Assembly: GCA_947561395.2 (NCBI GenBank)
Contig: OX387188.1
Location: 39,055,942 to 39,119,941 of the forward strand
Reading direction: 5' to 3'
Origin: Buxus sempervirens
Taxonomy: Eukaryota; Streptophyta; Magnoliopsida; Buxales; Buxaceae
Length of the DNA: 64,000 nt
Below are positions 20,641 to 33,439 of this stretch, one piece after another; the stretch's first letter is position 1, and every line of letters begins with the position of its first letter. Made by a program: the position numbers and the translations under genes. Under the pieces are notes generated by a model. It worked only from the letters and a program-made list of their open reading frames with translations. It was not told the origin of the DNA and searched no databases.

Positions 20641-21822
20641 TTAAACTGGATGGAGCCCAAACCCTGCGTGCTTCATCTGCTTCATCCTTTCAATCCGGTA
20701 ATTCACAGTGCAATCTGCCCAAATTTCCTTCTCGACAGACTTCTCGTAGAAACTTACTTCTCCGCTTTCACTTACAGACAATATAGAGATGCTTCTGGTG
20801 CCGTAACGACCCTGTACAAAACGTAAAATATTAATCAATGGTGCAGAAAATGATAAATTTCAAGGATGGAGATGAACAGTGCTGGGGCTTACCAGAGGAG
20901 TGTCTACATCAACAAATATGGAACTCAAGCTGAATTCCCACTCAGGAGAACATATACGAGGTAACCCGTTTTCATCAGCTTTAACTGTGTCGTGCATCAA
21001 TTTCTCCAGCATCTCCTTTGTGGGGATTTCACCTTCACCGTCTTCACCCAGTAGTTCCTTGAAATTAAGGCTCAAGCGTTGAGCCTGCAAATACAGTGCC
21101 ATGGAAAGGAGATTAAACCCATATTGATTAATGGGACTGAATTAAAAGGGAAGAACAATTAAGTATATTTCTAGCTACCTTGTGCCAGGGGTAGTCCAGG
21201 CTTGCATTTGAGAGCACATGAACACCTGGTGAAACCTCTTGAATGGACATGGACTCTCCCTCTGGTCTATTGGAGACATAAATCATAGTTTTGGAACATA
21301 AATCAGTTAAGATCAGGTTAAATCCGTTATAATGATGTGCCTCCATTAATAGTTCCTCTGCGAACTCCTTAGGACTCTTCCCACTCTGCAAAAATGAAAC
21401 CATCTCAAGAATTACGAGATCACGAGATACCAATTAACAACGACAACTGAACTGGGTGTTAGAATTGAATCGAAGTTACCTCAAGAAAACGTACTGGCAA
21501 GTTTCCTCTGCTCTTCGCCTGGGGAAGAGTGTGAGATTCCAACACATTTGTGAGGAAAGCTATTCTTCCTTGTTTTGTGCAAGCCAACCATGTTCCCCCT
21601 GCAAGCTCATCTCTCCCGCCCAGTATTTCACCACCTTCCCACCATGATAATGGCTGCGTAGGTCTTCATCAAACAGCCCCATAAATGAATTCATGTATAA
21701 AACAATTAGCATTAATCAAAAAACTGAAATCCTACTTACCTGTCGTGATACTCGTCTCTGTTTAGCAACAGAAGAAATGGGTATTGTGGGTGAGCTTGCC
21801 AGACAAACAAAGCTATACACAT
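20641..21822 (-). CDS. TANGO2: TANGO2 / NRDE-family protein
   Basis: This is a member of the NRDE (TANGO2) family, small proteins found from bacteria to animals and linked to secretion and Golgi organisation, mitochondrial metabolism and haem trafficking; the biochemical activity is unsettled. Exons on the minus strand: 21740-21822, 21480-21663, 21179-21385, 20893-21084 and 20641-20811, totalling 837 nt (278 aa) with closing phases. The start is MCIALFVWQAHPQYPFLLLL directly followed by NRDEYHDRPTQPLSWWEGGE. Cys2 and the NRDE motif are the family signature, and Cys2 is the position of an Ntn-type nucleophile. Further landmarks are LGGRDELAGGTWLACTKQGR, LTNVLE, YNGFNLI, VLSNASLD and GRYGTRSISILSV. 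The length fits plant homologues. It faces PSRP-3 divergently across 1.5 kb. Family call secure, role in this plant unknown. Confidence 0.95.
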
Positions 21823-22258
21823 AGTTTCAGAAGACGGAAAACGAATCTTTAGCGGGAGACTTTGAGATCCCAGTTTACACTTTCAATCTTCTTCTTCTCC
21901 TTTAAGAACAGTTTAGTATAAAAAATTCAATTCAGGGGGCAGTGGAGGTAGATATGCATTCAAAGCTGCGAGCGGCGAGGCGCATGTGGATTTGTTTCTT
22001 CCAGCCATGGCGTTCTGAAAGTTCCTTGTCTAAAATGATTACGGACCTTCTTACTTAAAAAACTCAACTGTTTTCCATCCCAACTCTTTATTACCAGTAC
22101 AAATTTGAGATGGCAGTTGTAACCAGGCCACCAACCCGTCCATAATTAGAAAGTTTGGATTGTCTTTAACAAATCGCTTGATCATCTCGACCTGTCTAAC
22201 CTTATGCTTATCTGCTTCTTATTTATGCAAATTGTGCTTTGGTTTACATTTACCAACA

Positions 22259-22310
22259 CTAGTAGGGTGCATGTGCAGAATTGCATAGAAGGGAGGGTTA
22301 TATGTTGGGA
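22259..22310 (-). mobile_element. Helitron 3' end, fragment
   Basis: On the minus strand the sequence reads TGCAATTCTGCA palindrome, spacer, CACCCTACTAG and then T. These are the terminal marks of the Helitrons seen at 3409-3640 and 10586-10812. The other end was not found, so this is probably a truncated copy. Confidence 0.45.
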
Positions 22311-22360
22311 TTGTTTTGGGGTTCCTTATTTGTTGGCCCTTTTCAAAGTCCCATGGTTTA

Positions 22361-22880
22361 GGGCGTTGCTTTGGGTTTCATTTTGGGAACCAGGGCTTTG
22401 AAGTTAAAATGAGTTCCTATAACAAAGCTGGTGTTTGGTTGCAATTTGGAAATGAGTTTTCCCCGAATGAGCCTTAGAAAAAAACACACTCAAAAAACGA
22501 ATCATCTATAGACCTGATTTTGGATATTCAAAATCTCATTCTCCAAAAGCATGGTGACAAACTTGTAATATTTAAGAACTTTGAATGATATATTTGAAAC
22601 TTGTTTTAAAGACTTTTTTATATGATAAAGATAAACTTGTCATTTATAAAAAATTCTTTTAAGTTAGAGTAATTGTAAGCTTGTAATATTTAATAAGCTC
22701 TAAAAGAATCAAAAGCAAACTTACCAAATATTCATATCTAGCTTGATTCTGTGGAATGAGTTTCCTTTTCATAACCAATTGAGATCCTATGGAGCTCCAT
22801 TGGATCTCAATTGGTTGTTTAAAACACATGCTCCAAATAAAAGTGCAAATAGGAGCTCCATAGAATATGAACCCAGTAGT
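22361..22880. mobile_element. Possible Harbinger-type fragment with a perfect hairpin
   Basis: TTA followed by GGGCGTTGCTTTGGGTTTCATTTT at about 22358 resembles the left end of the 15303-18801 element, and GAATGAGTTTCC recurs later. Within it lies a perfect inverted repeat: AACCAATTGAGATCC at 22773-22787 and its complement at 22802-22816, with a 14-nt loop. I could not place the right end, so the limits are approximate. Confidence 0.35.
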
Positions 22881-23273
22881 AACCTATAGGAATTATCTGA
22901 GACTATAAAAGATTAAAAAAAAAAGACAAATTCGCATTTGTAACACTTACTACGTGTTTGGTATCGGATTTGAGAGTCTTCTATAATCCACCGAATAATC
23001 AGTACACGTTTGAGAGTTGGATTATGGGATTCTTAGGGGTGTTTGGTGTGCATTATAGAATCTGTATTTCATAATTTGGATTAGAAAGATTCTGGTTTTT
23101 GGTTAATTAAAATTAGCATTGCAATGGGTATCTCGTCGTTGATTTCGAGAGTCAGGCGTATACCGTATTTCGGGTGTAGCAAAGTTGTCGTCCAAAGGGA
23201 AAGGATTGAGGACTCTTATCCGAAACCTCGAATGCAGGACAGAATCGGTCTCATGGCCTCTCCTCGAACATAG

Positions 23274-23274
<1 letters not shown>

Positions 23275-23312
<38 letters not shown>
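23275..23312 (+). repeat. CT microsatellite in the PSRP-3 leader region
   Basis: About 18 CT units end about 34 bases before the PSRP-3 start codon, so they are probably in the 5' UTR or core promoter. CT-rich tracts are common in leaders of plant plastid-protein genes. Length is likely variable between individuals. Confidence 0.9.
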
Positions 23313-23315
<3 letters not shown>

Positions 23316-23345
23316 TTTGTTTTTCATTTTCAGTGTGAGCACAAG

Positions 23346-24175
23346 ATGTTATCCCTGGCAGTTCAGCCTGTTGTCAATGCGGTGGCTCTCAAACCGTCTT
23401 CAGTTCCTTCTCAGAGACTGAGTTTCAATCCTCTTAAAACTTCAATCGTCGTAAAACAGAAGGACTCTCTGTTGCGTTTATCTACGGATTTATGGTCCAG
23501 GGAGAGATCGAGTGGAAGAGAAGTAAGATTTTCTGCTTCGGCCACTGCGGCGGAAGCAGTTGCCGAAGAAACCTCTAGCGATGATTCGAACCCTGCAACC
23601 CAACCAGAATCCGAACCCATCCAAGAAAAAGAGGTTCTTACTCTTTCTCACTATCTCTTCTCTTTCTTCCTTTTCTCAAATGGGGTTTTGAGTTGATCAA
23701 AACCTCCTCTCTTTTGTTACCCCTTTTTCCTTACCAAATTTTCATTTTTAATTTCGTGAGAAAAGAAAATTTTTGTTTCTCCTTCTGTCTCTCTTATCTT
23801 TTATATTTTGCAATTGGATATCCGTATTTATCAGAATCAGCTATCTTTTTCTTCATTTCTTTTGTTAAATTTCGTATGTTCTTGGTCTTGTAGAAGCTTG
23901 GAGTTGTTGTGAAGCCGATGGAGAAACCGAGGCTTGTACTGAAATTCATTTGGATGGAGAAGAACATTGGTCTCGCACTTGATCAAGTAATTCCCGGCCA
24001 CGGTACTATCCCTTTGAGTCCTTACTACTTTTGGCCAAGGAAGGATGCATGGGAAGAGCTCAAATTGAAGCTGGAGAGTAAGCCATGGATATCACAGAAG
24101 AGGATGATTATTCTACTTAATCAGGCTACTGATATCATCAATCTGTGGCAGCAGAGTGGTGGCAATTTGTCGTGA
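23346..24175 (+). CDS. PSRP3: Plastid-specific 30S ribosomal protein 3 (PSRP-3/Ycf65), chloroplast precursor
   Basis: This is a component of the chloroplast small ribosomal subunit, encoded as ycf65 in cyanobacteria and some algal plastids. Two exons are joined in phase 0: 23346-23633 (96 codons) and 23894-24175 (93 codons plus stop), giving 189 aa. The first exon encodes a Ser/Ala-rich, basic transit peptide ([20 protein letters not shown]) and an acidic Glu/Ser-rich spacer. The second exon is the whole conserved domain: [20 protein letters not shown], then [20 protein letters not shown] and [20 protein letters not shown]. The intron is 260 bp. The start is chosen because no upstream in-frame ATG is more plausible and the N-terminus has transit-peptide composition. 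It is convergent with the IST1-like gene. High confidence. Confidence 0.96.
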
Positions 24176-27144
24176 ACTTTAATTTGGGATAGCTTTTATT
24201 TCAGTAGTTCTCTTGTTATAGCTTGTCCTCTTGCTATATTTCTTTGTTCTATTGCTTCTGTATTGTAGTTCTTTCCATCTAATTTAATTGAGGCCCATAT
24301 TTTTTTAGCACTTCTCCATTGTTATAAGTAGCATATGATTCTTCTAGCTTGAAATATCAGTAGTGCATAAAGACATGTGGAAGGTTTTGAGCAAGTGCTT
24401 AAGAATATTATCTTTTTAATGGTAGACTTGCAATAGGGTGTTTATTTGACAGTGTGTGTTATTTGCCAATCTCTTAAAGGGAACACTTTCTATTTTTTTA
24501 TTGAAGAAAGATTTGGCTATTATGAGCACATCTAAAATCTCTCTTCCTACGATTAAATAAAATTGTAAAAACAAGGAAGGAATCTAGAGAGGGAAAAGGT
24601 GATCAAGTATCTCATCAGACATATACCAAGTTACCTATGAGATTGTGAATTTGAATTCTTAAAGAATCATTTGTTTTGATAATATTTAGAATCATTTCTG
24701 TTGAAGCTTTATAAAAAATGTGAATCTCTCTCGGACTCTGAAGAAATCCATTAATGGCCAGTGCTACTCATCAAATGCTTCAATTCTTTTTGTAATTTTT
24801 ACAGGAATTGTGAAGAATTTTTTATGTGAGGTGAGAATTTGTGGAACTCTTTGAATCCTCCATCTGCCCTTATGATTCAATAATCTTAAGAAATTTTTGT
24901 TTAGTTTCTTTCTGATTAACTATCACCTTCTGCAATTGTTGATGCACCGAAACCAAATGTATTATGCTAGATGGAATAAATAATGATCAGTAAATCCCAT
25001 TACATGTGTAAGCTGCTCCGCTACCTGTCTTATTAAGCTGTCTGAATCCTGTTTAAACTGGTATATTCTTCAGTCTCATTTTCTTGCGCCATTACCGATT
25101 AAGAAATAGCATTATTTTTTGGTTCAGCCTCCCAGAAAATATGTAGTTCAAGTGGCCCCTGTGTGAAACTTCAATGTGTTAGCCGTATATATCAGACAAC
25201 TCTGGACCACAAAGCATAGAGATTATCTAACAGAAGAGGTTCCATGCTTTTAAATACTAATGTGCACAATTATCGTATTGAGAACCATAAGAACAGCACC
25301 TCCTCAAATATCAGTAATTGTTTCACATGCTTCTATGAATTATCTTTAGTTTGTTTGGCATCCATGCTTGAATGATATAGAAATTTCCTTTAGCTTATAC
25401 TTATTTTTGTGTAATTTATAATTGTTTCTATATTATATAAAAAAAAAAAAAAAAATTGGGCACGGTGTCCTCAAAAGTGCTTCTGTTTTAAAAAAAAGAA
25501 AAGGGAAAACCAATTTCATTCTCTCTGATATTCATACAAAGAATATGGTAATAAGAAGATATACCTTGGTGAGATCAACTCGACATTGTGAACCATAAAG
25601 AGCTTGATCAGATGAAGAAAGAAAATGATAGATTACAGAAGTTAGAAGACCAGCTAGCAAGGTTGAGTGAGATGTTCTCTCTTTCAAGAAGTTGATGCTT
25701 CAGTTGAAAATATAATTCGGCCATGGGCTTCTATATATTTCAATCTATGTAACAACACGCATAAGCTTTAATTTGAAGGAAACAAAATATAGGAAAACTG
25801 TGTGGGATCTGAATGTCCCTCTAAATGATTGTTGTAGAACTAGAGACTTGCATATAAGTTCAATGCTTGGGTGTCTCTGTATAAAACAAACTAGACCAAG
25901 AACAGTGGTAAGCCATTTATGTGCATCCAAGTTTTTTGTATATTCAATTGTTATTATAAATTTTGCCTCGAGTAAAACCTTTATCAGATTGCCGAAATAG
26001 TGGAAAATTGAAAAAATTGCATGGATGAGCCACTCTTATGAAACTGGAAGATCAGAAGATAACATATTTGCATTGAATCCTTCAAGGGAAGACTCACTGA
26101 ACAATCTCAAGGAATTCAAGGATTTTTTAGATATTCACATGTATGCATATTTTCTTGGTTGGACCTTAAAATTACTGTTATGATTGAATTAGATGATGTT
26201 GTGGTGAATTTGTGGTCCTTCTGCTGTTTATTTCTTCAAGATAAGAAGCTGGGCGAGGTTGGTGAATTTAAATTTGCCATATTCTTCATCTGCTTCAGGT
26301 GTCAGTGCCATGATTTATACTGCATGCTATAAGGATTTAACTTTGAGCCCCTTAATATGTCCCTGGTCAAGAAGTGCAATATCCTAAAGGATATGTAGTG
26401 AACAAGAATTATGGTTTAGGGTCCAATGAACAGACTGTTATGATTTGCAGAACGAGTAAAGTGTGTTTCTTATGATATCCTTAATAACCATATGAAAATT
26501 AAAACATAGATAAGACACTGATATCAGTGGCAGACATGGTCTTCTATACGGACCTTCTAGCTCTTTAACCAAAATTTTTAGGACGCTTGTTTAACAAAAA
26601 CCATCATAATGGTTCTTGAACCTCTAGCAGGTAAAATTTTGTACTTTCCAAATTTGAGGAATCTAGTGGAATGATTAGTATCATCTAAATGGAACAATGT
26701 TGGGCTATGGCCTGATGCTTGGATGCTCCACATCCATGGACACTTAAAACATTTAGCATTGTTTTTAAAGCATTTCTCACAGATTCAGGCACACCCAGAA
26801 CATTAGTACCATCTGAGCTTTGGTTTTGGAAAATCCAAGGTGGACTCTGGCCAACGCGTGCAACATTATGATACCTCTCAGTATTGATGGTACCTTGTTT
26901 TGACATTAGTTATTTTTGTGTGAGGAATGGTGGATGCCATAAACTGTAAGAAACCTATAGCCATTTGTATCTTGATTGTAATGAAATTCATAGTAGTTAC
27001 CAGACTTCTCACTGTTATCTCCATTGTTCAAAATAAACAAATCAGCTTTTCAGGTGGTTTTAAAATTGTCTCTCTCTCTCTCTCTCTCTCCTCTTTTTGA
27101 GTCTTAAAAGCATTACAACTCCTTTCGGTGGTTTTATATGCTTC
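24176..27144. other. Spacer between PSRP-3 and the IST1-like gene
   Basis: The two genes converge here, so both 3' UTRs lie in this stretch, the PSRP-3 one probably ending by about 24.3 kb. A short plus-strand frame at about 25596-25694 is charged and helix-prone (LDQMKKENDRLQKLEDQLA), possibly a coiled-coil scrap. A 73-codon minus-strand frame at 26685-26906 is unrecognised. A TC microsatellite lies at about 27070-27090. No gene is supported. Confidence 0.4.
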
Positions 27145-29068
27145 TCAATGCCTATGTACTCTTCTGGTCCTTACAGAAACTGGCTTCCTTTCTACATTTG
27201 AATGCTGCATATTTACTTGCTCTGCAGAAACCAAGTTATCCAACCTAGATCTTACTTCGGTAGGAGATACTCTCTGAAAAGGGTGGTGGTGCTCAATTCC
27301 TGTTGAGGGGACTTCATCTGTTACTGTGTTATACAGCCTGGGTTTTGAGAATTCATTCATGAGAAACCTTGACTCCTTATCAGGTCCCAAGAAGTTAGAT
27401 TTATTATTGGGTTCCAAATAATGGTGCCTTGAACTTGGGATTCTGTCCTGTCCATTCCTATACCTATTATCATTGCTCTTGTGAAAAACTATCTCCTTCC
27501 CTGGCAACTCAGCTTGTCTTGGCCTATTCAGAGACATGTTATTATCTTTAAATAAATCCCTGGATGAGCCCAAACTTGAAGCAGATGGTGATCTCTCAGG
27601 TTCTGCTTTCTTCTTGCTCTCTTTAAATTCTTGACGATTACTCTCATCTTTTTGTGCCGGTTTTTCATCTTCTGACTCTGAACTATAGTTATTGAGGGGA
27701 TGGATCTTTTCATAATCCAATCTATCTGTTGATTTCTCGCCATTCCTTGAAGCTGCATTTCCTGCAGTTCCAGGACTAAATTTTAAAGATCCAACATCAA
27801 CTTGTGTCCTTCCATGTGGAGAACGGGGACTACTCTGATCACCAGGACCTTTGCCCCTGTACTGAGATTGGGAGAGTTCCACAGCAACTCTTGCAGCTGC
27901 CGCTGCGTAGGCTGCTGATTCAAAAGCCGCTTGAGCCGCATCAGTAACATCATTGTACTTTGCTTTTACTGATCCAGAGAATTGCTCTTCTGGGTCTATC
28001 TCATCAGGCAAAGCAACTATGTCATCTCTGGGTCTAACATTCTCTAAGTTGGCTGACAGGTTCGCATCAGTCTGGTTCTCCTTCTGGGTTAGCTCCTCTT
28101 TCACCTACAATCATATAGAAATAAACAAAATCAGAACAAAATTGATATAGCATTCTATTCAAGTAGAAGGTACAATGATTATAGTATGTTGGTTGATAAT
28201 GCGATTTGCATACATTTCTGATCTCAGATGATGTGTCCTCAAGATGCAGCACAATCCCGCTCACAGAAGCAATTTTCCTTAGCTCCTTCAATCTGCTTTC
28301 CAAGCTTGGTTGTCTGGTTGAGAGCTTCTGGATCACCTGCACAAAAGGGAGACAAGATTCCCCGTATTTACTGAGCAACAGTAGCTAAAAAAATGTAGAA
28401 ATTCTCAAGCACAACAGAGCAAATTCCACCATGAGATTAACCCCACAGTTGCTCCGTAATTCAACAGCACCAGCTGCAAACTCCTTCCCGAATCGCGATG
28501 TGAGGACCCTGTGAATCTCCTGGAGCTCTGGGAACTGTCCACACCTCGATGCCGCAAATAGCAAGCTTGATATTGCCTCCTTGAGTTCATAAGGACATTC
28601 TCTACACAAACATGGAATGGTATTATTCAACGGTGAAAGTGATACTAATGGGACATGAACTCAGGTGAGGAAGAAAAACCAACTTGTTTTGTTCAATGAG
28701 GCCGACTCTCTCTATCAACAGGCGGCAATATCCTTCTATTATGACAAACACGTCCAACATGTTCTGCTCCCTAATGACATGCTCAACCTGTTCGGAAGCA
28801 GTAAGAGTTAACGAGAATCTAAACAGGCTGTGCACAGTTCAAGTGGGGTTGTGTAACTTGTGTTTATTGGATGAGAACTTACACGAAGGAGAGCCTGTTC
28901 ATGGTGACCCAGATTGAGGAGTTGAAGAACATCCGACCGAGCTTGTGAGCATCGGACTCGGCGATTGTTCTTGAGGATGGCAAGGCGAGAGATTGCGAGG
29001 TTGACGAGGGTTTTGAATTTGGGGGTCTTGAAGGTTCTTCCAAACAGCCGGTCTAGTTTCTTGCCCAT
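27145..29068 (-). CDS. ISTL: IST1-like ESCRT-III regulator
   Basis: This is a plant IST1-like protein; IST1 binds the ATPase VPS4/SKD1 and ESCRT-III partners and regulates multivesicular-body sorting. Exons on the minus strand: 28883-29068, 28684-28787, 28430-28601, 28214-28336 and 27145-28104, giving 514 aa with closing phases. The IST1 domain (about residues 10-190) is clear: KFKTLVNLAISRLAILKNNR, then ARSDVLQLLNLGHHEQALLR, VEHVIREQNMLDVFVIIEGY and CRLLIERVGLI, CPYELKEAISSLLFAASRCG, and IQKLSTRQPSLESRLKEL. The fifth exon adds a disordered tail of about 320 residues. It includes a short helix conserved in plant ISTLs (YNDVTDAAQAAFESAAYAAA) and an acidic/Ser-rich part ending RTRRVHRH. The tail lacks an obvious C-terminal MIM motif of the animal type. 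Family call secure; which ISTL paralogue is unclear. Confidence 0.95.
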
Positions 29069-29806
29069 TGCTTAGTCTCTGAGGAACACTAGAAATCCAA
29101 ACTACACACTCACTAGCACCAGCAAACAGAACCCACTATGAGCTTGTCTCCATCGTTATCTGAAGAGCGAACTATGTAAGCGAGAGAGCACAAAGACGAT
29201 GCTATTACGTGTTTAGAGGGTTGCTTGCAAACCGGGAAAACCAATTCCCATGTTTGTGTGTGTGAAATAGAGATTAGGAGGCCGTTATTCCAAACGCGCC
29301 TGCGACTGCAGAAGCTGTTCGGTGGTTTCGGGTGCTTGTTTTCTCGCAAGCAAGCCGTAGAAGATAAGAAACTGAATATTTTAACAGTTAAAGTCTTAGT
29401 CGTAAAGAACACTAAAGGAGCGACATATTACTGTGGCCCATACCTTGTTTGTAATTGTGACAGGTTAAGCCTGCCGTCCAGTTTGGATTTTGCGATTCAG
29501 GGTAGTAGGTCAGGTCACACTCGTTCTCAACGATGGAAAAACTTGCTTCTTCCTGCTCTTCATGAAATTTTCTGGCAATTGCGTTATCATGGAATTTGTT
29601 GAAGACGATAAGCTTTAAACAGAAAGTAACGGCTCCTACCAACCACGGCGGAAACTAAGGAGATTACCACCAAAATAATAACGCGGTATTTCCTTGCTGG
29701 CTGTACTCGTGTCTATCAATCTTTGTTTCAAACTAAAAATTTTGGATGCGCCTTTGTGATTTCTTGCATGAGGTGTGTTTGGCGGGCAATTGTTTGAGAC
29801 CATATC

Positions 29807-29950
29807 ACTTGGACTCTCTCGCTATAAGATCTGCTGGTCCGACGGTAATACATGTGTCCACGTCAACTTCACATACCTGTGTGGACACATGCATTGCCGT
29901 TGAACCCACAGATCTTCATGAGAGGGTCCAGCAGATTTCAAGTCCACTTG
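29807..29950. repeat. Foldback (inverted-repeat) element remnant
   Basis: The left part (CACTTGGACTC, AGATCTGCTGG, GACGGTAATACATGTGTCCAC) is mirrored by the right part (GTGGACACATGCATTGCCGT, CCAGCAGATTT, AAGTCCACTTG), so the segment can fold almost end to end around a small loop near 29870. Arms are about 65 bp and imperfect. It resembles foldback-type MITEs; no clear target duplication was found. Confidence 0.6.
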
Positions 29951-32900
29951 TTCCGCCTTGCCTCTCCAACATGAAATTTGTTGGGGCACAGATTTAACTC
30001 AAATGGATTTGAATTCGGTTCAGACGCAATCGGCTCTGGTTCAAGCTATCACTCAGTTGATCATGTACGTACAATGTACAAATGCGTTATTTCAAAACAA
30101 ATTCGCCCGAAAATTTCACGCTTTTCTCCAAAATACCTATTTTATTTACGATGTATATGATGATGGATATTCGTCTGTTAGGGTCTGCCCAAACCCTGTT
30201 CCCAGGAGATTCCAGCTTACGTAACTGATGGTAAAAGCTAAATTACGACTCCCCGGCCAAAACATTTTCCGGGTTCTAACAAATTTTCCCACCTTCCTCC
30301 GAAATGCAATCCTTGCTTGGAATCTAGCACTCAAATTACAAGTCTAATTGTAAATTGCATATAATATAAGCAAATATACAGCTACTACCATAACACCGAT
30401 CCGTTGATTTTACAAGTGCATGCCGCATAATTGACTTCAAAATTAAAGAAAATCTTACAAAATTTGTTATGTTAAGATGGAATAAGCTTGAAATATTGCG
30501 ACATTACCCTTTTTCCATTTTGATTATTACCTCTCCCGCATGGAGTTGAAAGCAAAACGGAAAGTGATCTTCTAGATAACGAAGCCCACATGGTCCCAAC
30601 TCTGACACTTTTGACTGCTGGTGCCATTTTCTTTCCCACTGCGCACCCCTTATCCTTTGATCCCATTTAGCTCAATTTAAACGGAATTACCTATACCTAC
30701 ATAATCAATTCAAACCAATACCACCCGCCTCCTTACTTTTTCGTGCTTTACGTTAGCTTCTTTCAGCAGCCACCGCGAGATAAGCCAGTTAAAGTCTTCT
30801 CCACCAGCACTTCGCACCCCGTACGCCTTTAACATTCATCCTACGTGTGTTCGTATACATATATTTATTTCTATCAGGTGTTCAGTGCATCATATCCCAT
30901 GGGAACGATTATCAAACGTCCCGTCGAGCAAAAGACGATCTATTGGAAGATCACTTAACTGTAGCTCCAGCGCCTAAAGTGCCACCCATCTTTGAGTCGG
31001 AGCTCACGAACAGAAGTCCACCCACTCTTTAAATATCCAAAGGGCACACAGGCAGCATCCATTTAAGAAAAAAAAAGAAAATACATAAAAAGAAATTAAA
31101 AATGACACCTAACGCACCACATGTTGGACGTGCGCGTAAAAAACGATGCGATGGTAGAAGAATAAACCCAAAAAATAGGTGAGATAAAAATTGTAAGAAT
31201 CGCTACATCGAAACAGTTAAAAGTGTGTCAATCAAATTAGAAGAATCTGGACATAACATGATATTTTATGCCGCTGAAAATGCATTACAATTACCACTAC
31301 AGCATCTCAAGCCATCGTTGATGATAGTCTCAACTTCAGAAGGGAAGGCGACGAGTAAATACCCCCACCAAATTCGACAAAATCAACTCCATACAAGGTT
31401 TTATATGCTGTAAGAAACCCACTCACAAACAACAGATTTCCTAGTTCAATACCATCTAAACCATCATATAAAACCTTGTATGAACCTTTTCACACCTGCA
31501 TTGCCATCACTCATAGAAGGAAATGGCATGACATACATACAAGAACATATGTTGTTCGAGGAATAGGGGCTGCTTTGAGTAGGTCATCACCATCACTAAA
31601 AGAGAGTAAGTGCAAAAAAATATACAATAATGCTGCAATTAATTATTTGACAGCTTAGTCTCAAACAGAGGATATGAATGTTCACAGAGTGGAAGGAATA
31701 ACAGCAAACAGTTAATGGCAGATGAAACAAGAAATTTCTGCTTTTTGTAATTGAAGAAAAGGCTTTTTGTCTGCATGGGTTCGTGAGTGGGATGAGGAAG
31801 CTTGTATTCTGTAATACTTATAAAAGACTTGCAGTCATAGTTCAATCCAACATTTGGTCCTCAAGCAGAATAATGCAGAGAGAACATAAAGCAGTTAAAA
31901 TTTGAGTAAAGCATCGCATGACATGCACCATGTAAAAGGGGCACAGCAAATGACATGAAACAATAACAACACTTTTTCTTTTGAAAAAGAAAATAGATAA
32001 ACAAACACGGACAACATGTTCTCAACATAATAAGAACAAAGGTACGTTAAAGAAAGTAGGAGTCAGTAAGTGTATGCACATAGCAACTTGGAAGTCTTAT
32101 TTACAGTAGCAACTTGGAAGTCTTATTCACAACTTTCTAATTACTTAATTTATTAATTTTTAATTAAATAAATACTAATTATTTGTCAATGAAATTTATT
32201 TAAAATGTGGTTAGTATAAATATCTTAAATAACAGCTTTCTAATAAACTTGATTTTGATTAAAACTACTAAAAGTAAGCTATACTGTTTTTTAAATTTAA
32301 AATAAAGATAGTTTCCTTGGAAACGGAGGACCAGGTAGTTCAAAAAAGATATTTAGAGGGCAAATGGTTTCCAATCATAAAATTTAGAACCGTTTTGCCC
32401 GTTTCTAGTGATGCATTACGTGCCCGAAGTAATGGGGAGTTCTTATGATAACGTAGAGATGACCGCATTTTGCATTAATTAAATTTCCTAAATTTCTTTT
32501 CAAGTAGGATCCTACTAGAAATGTAAGAAGATGAGTCAATTAAGGTAAAACAAATATAAAAGGACAAGCTTTCGAGCATGTTTAAAAAGGTAAAAAAATA
32601 AAAGAAGATAGAAATAGAAGCACAAATGTACAAGTAAAAACAAGTTTATCATTGTCTTATATTTATTAATTTACCTAGCAAGTAAATATCCAATTAGAAA
32701 TGAAAGCATAGAAACGAGCCATATAATGGCAAAAGTGTATTGACATTACAAGATTTCTCACAAATTACCACAAGAGATGAAGTGAAAACAAGAAAGAAAA
32801 AAATTTTGAATTAATTTTATTTATAGTATCGTATCAAATAAGATTTCATTTCCATAGGAAGCATGAGCATGGGTCTAGAAACTCTGCCAGTGTTTGAATT

Positions 32901-33439
32901 TCTTGCTATATCTTCTAGGCGTTGTCAGTCCAAATCCTAGAAAAATGAGAGTTGCACTAGGTTACAGGCTGGTGTAAGAACCTTTGCTAGATCAAAATAT
33001 GACATGAATTTTGAATTAGAATCCCGTATACATACTATGGTGTTGTCCTAAAACAGCATCCTACAACAGAGCTCGGTTGCAGTGAGAAATGAGCAAGGGT
33101 CGGCTAGGGCATCGTCTATAAATGACGCGCTGCAATGCCACACCTTGCAGTGGAAAGTAAACAAGGGTTCTCACATCAAGTTGGACGAGTGCGAGCAAAG
33201 GAACTAGTCCAAGAGAGTAGGGTTAGTTTAGTTAATTAGGATATATGAACTTTAATATGAAAGAAACTACAATTAGAAAGTGTGAATAAAAAGCCAGATA
33301 AATTATAATGTGTAAGAAATTAAATGAAAAGAGGATAAGATTGAGGAGATTAATGAGTATAAATTTTGTTGTACAGGGAAAAATACTAGAAATAGGGTAG
33401 GAATAATGGAAAATAAAATTATGAAAAATAATTTTCTTA
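29951..33439. other. Gene-free AT-rich spacer
   Basis: I see no supported gene. Short open frames at 30146-31845 have no recognisable domain. A 21-bp motif around agcaacttggaagtcttatt is duplicated at 32093-32127. From about 33.05 kb the sequence may already be the decayed 5' part of the RTE element that follows. Confidence 0.4.

Noticed and set aside
25596..25694. Charged helical frame LDQMKKENDRLQKLEDQLA
   Set aside because: Only about 30 codons, no neighbouring exon could be joined, and coiled-coil text of this kind is not diagnostic.
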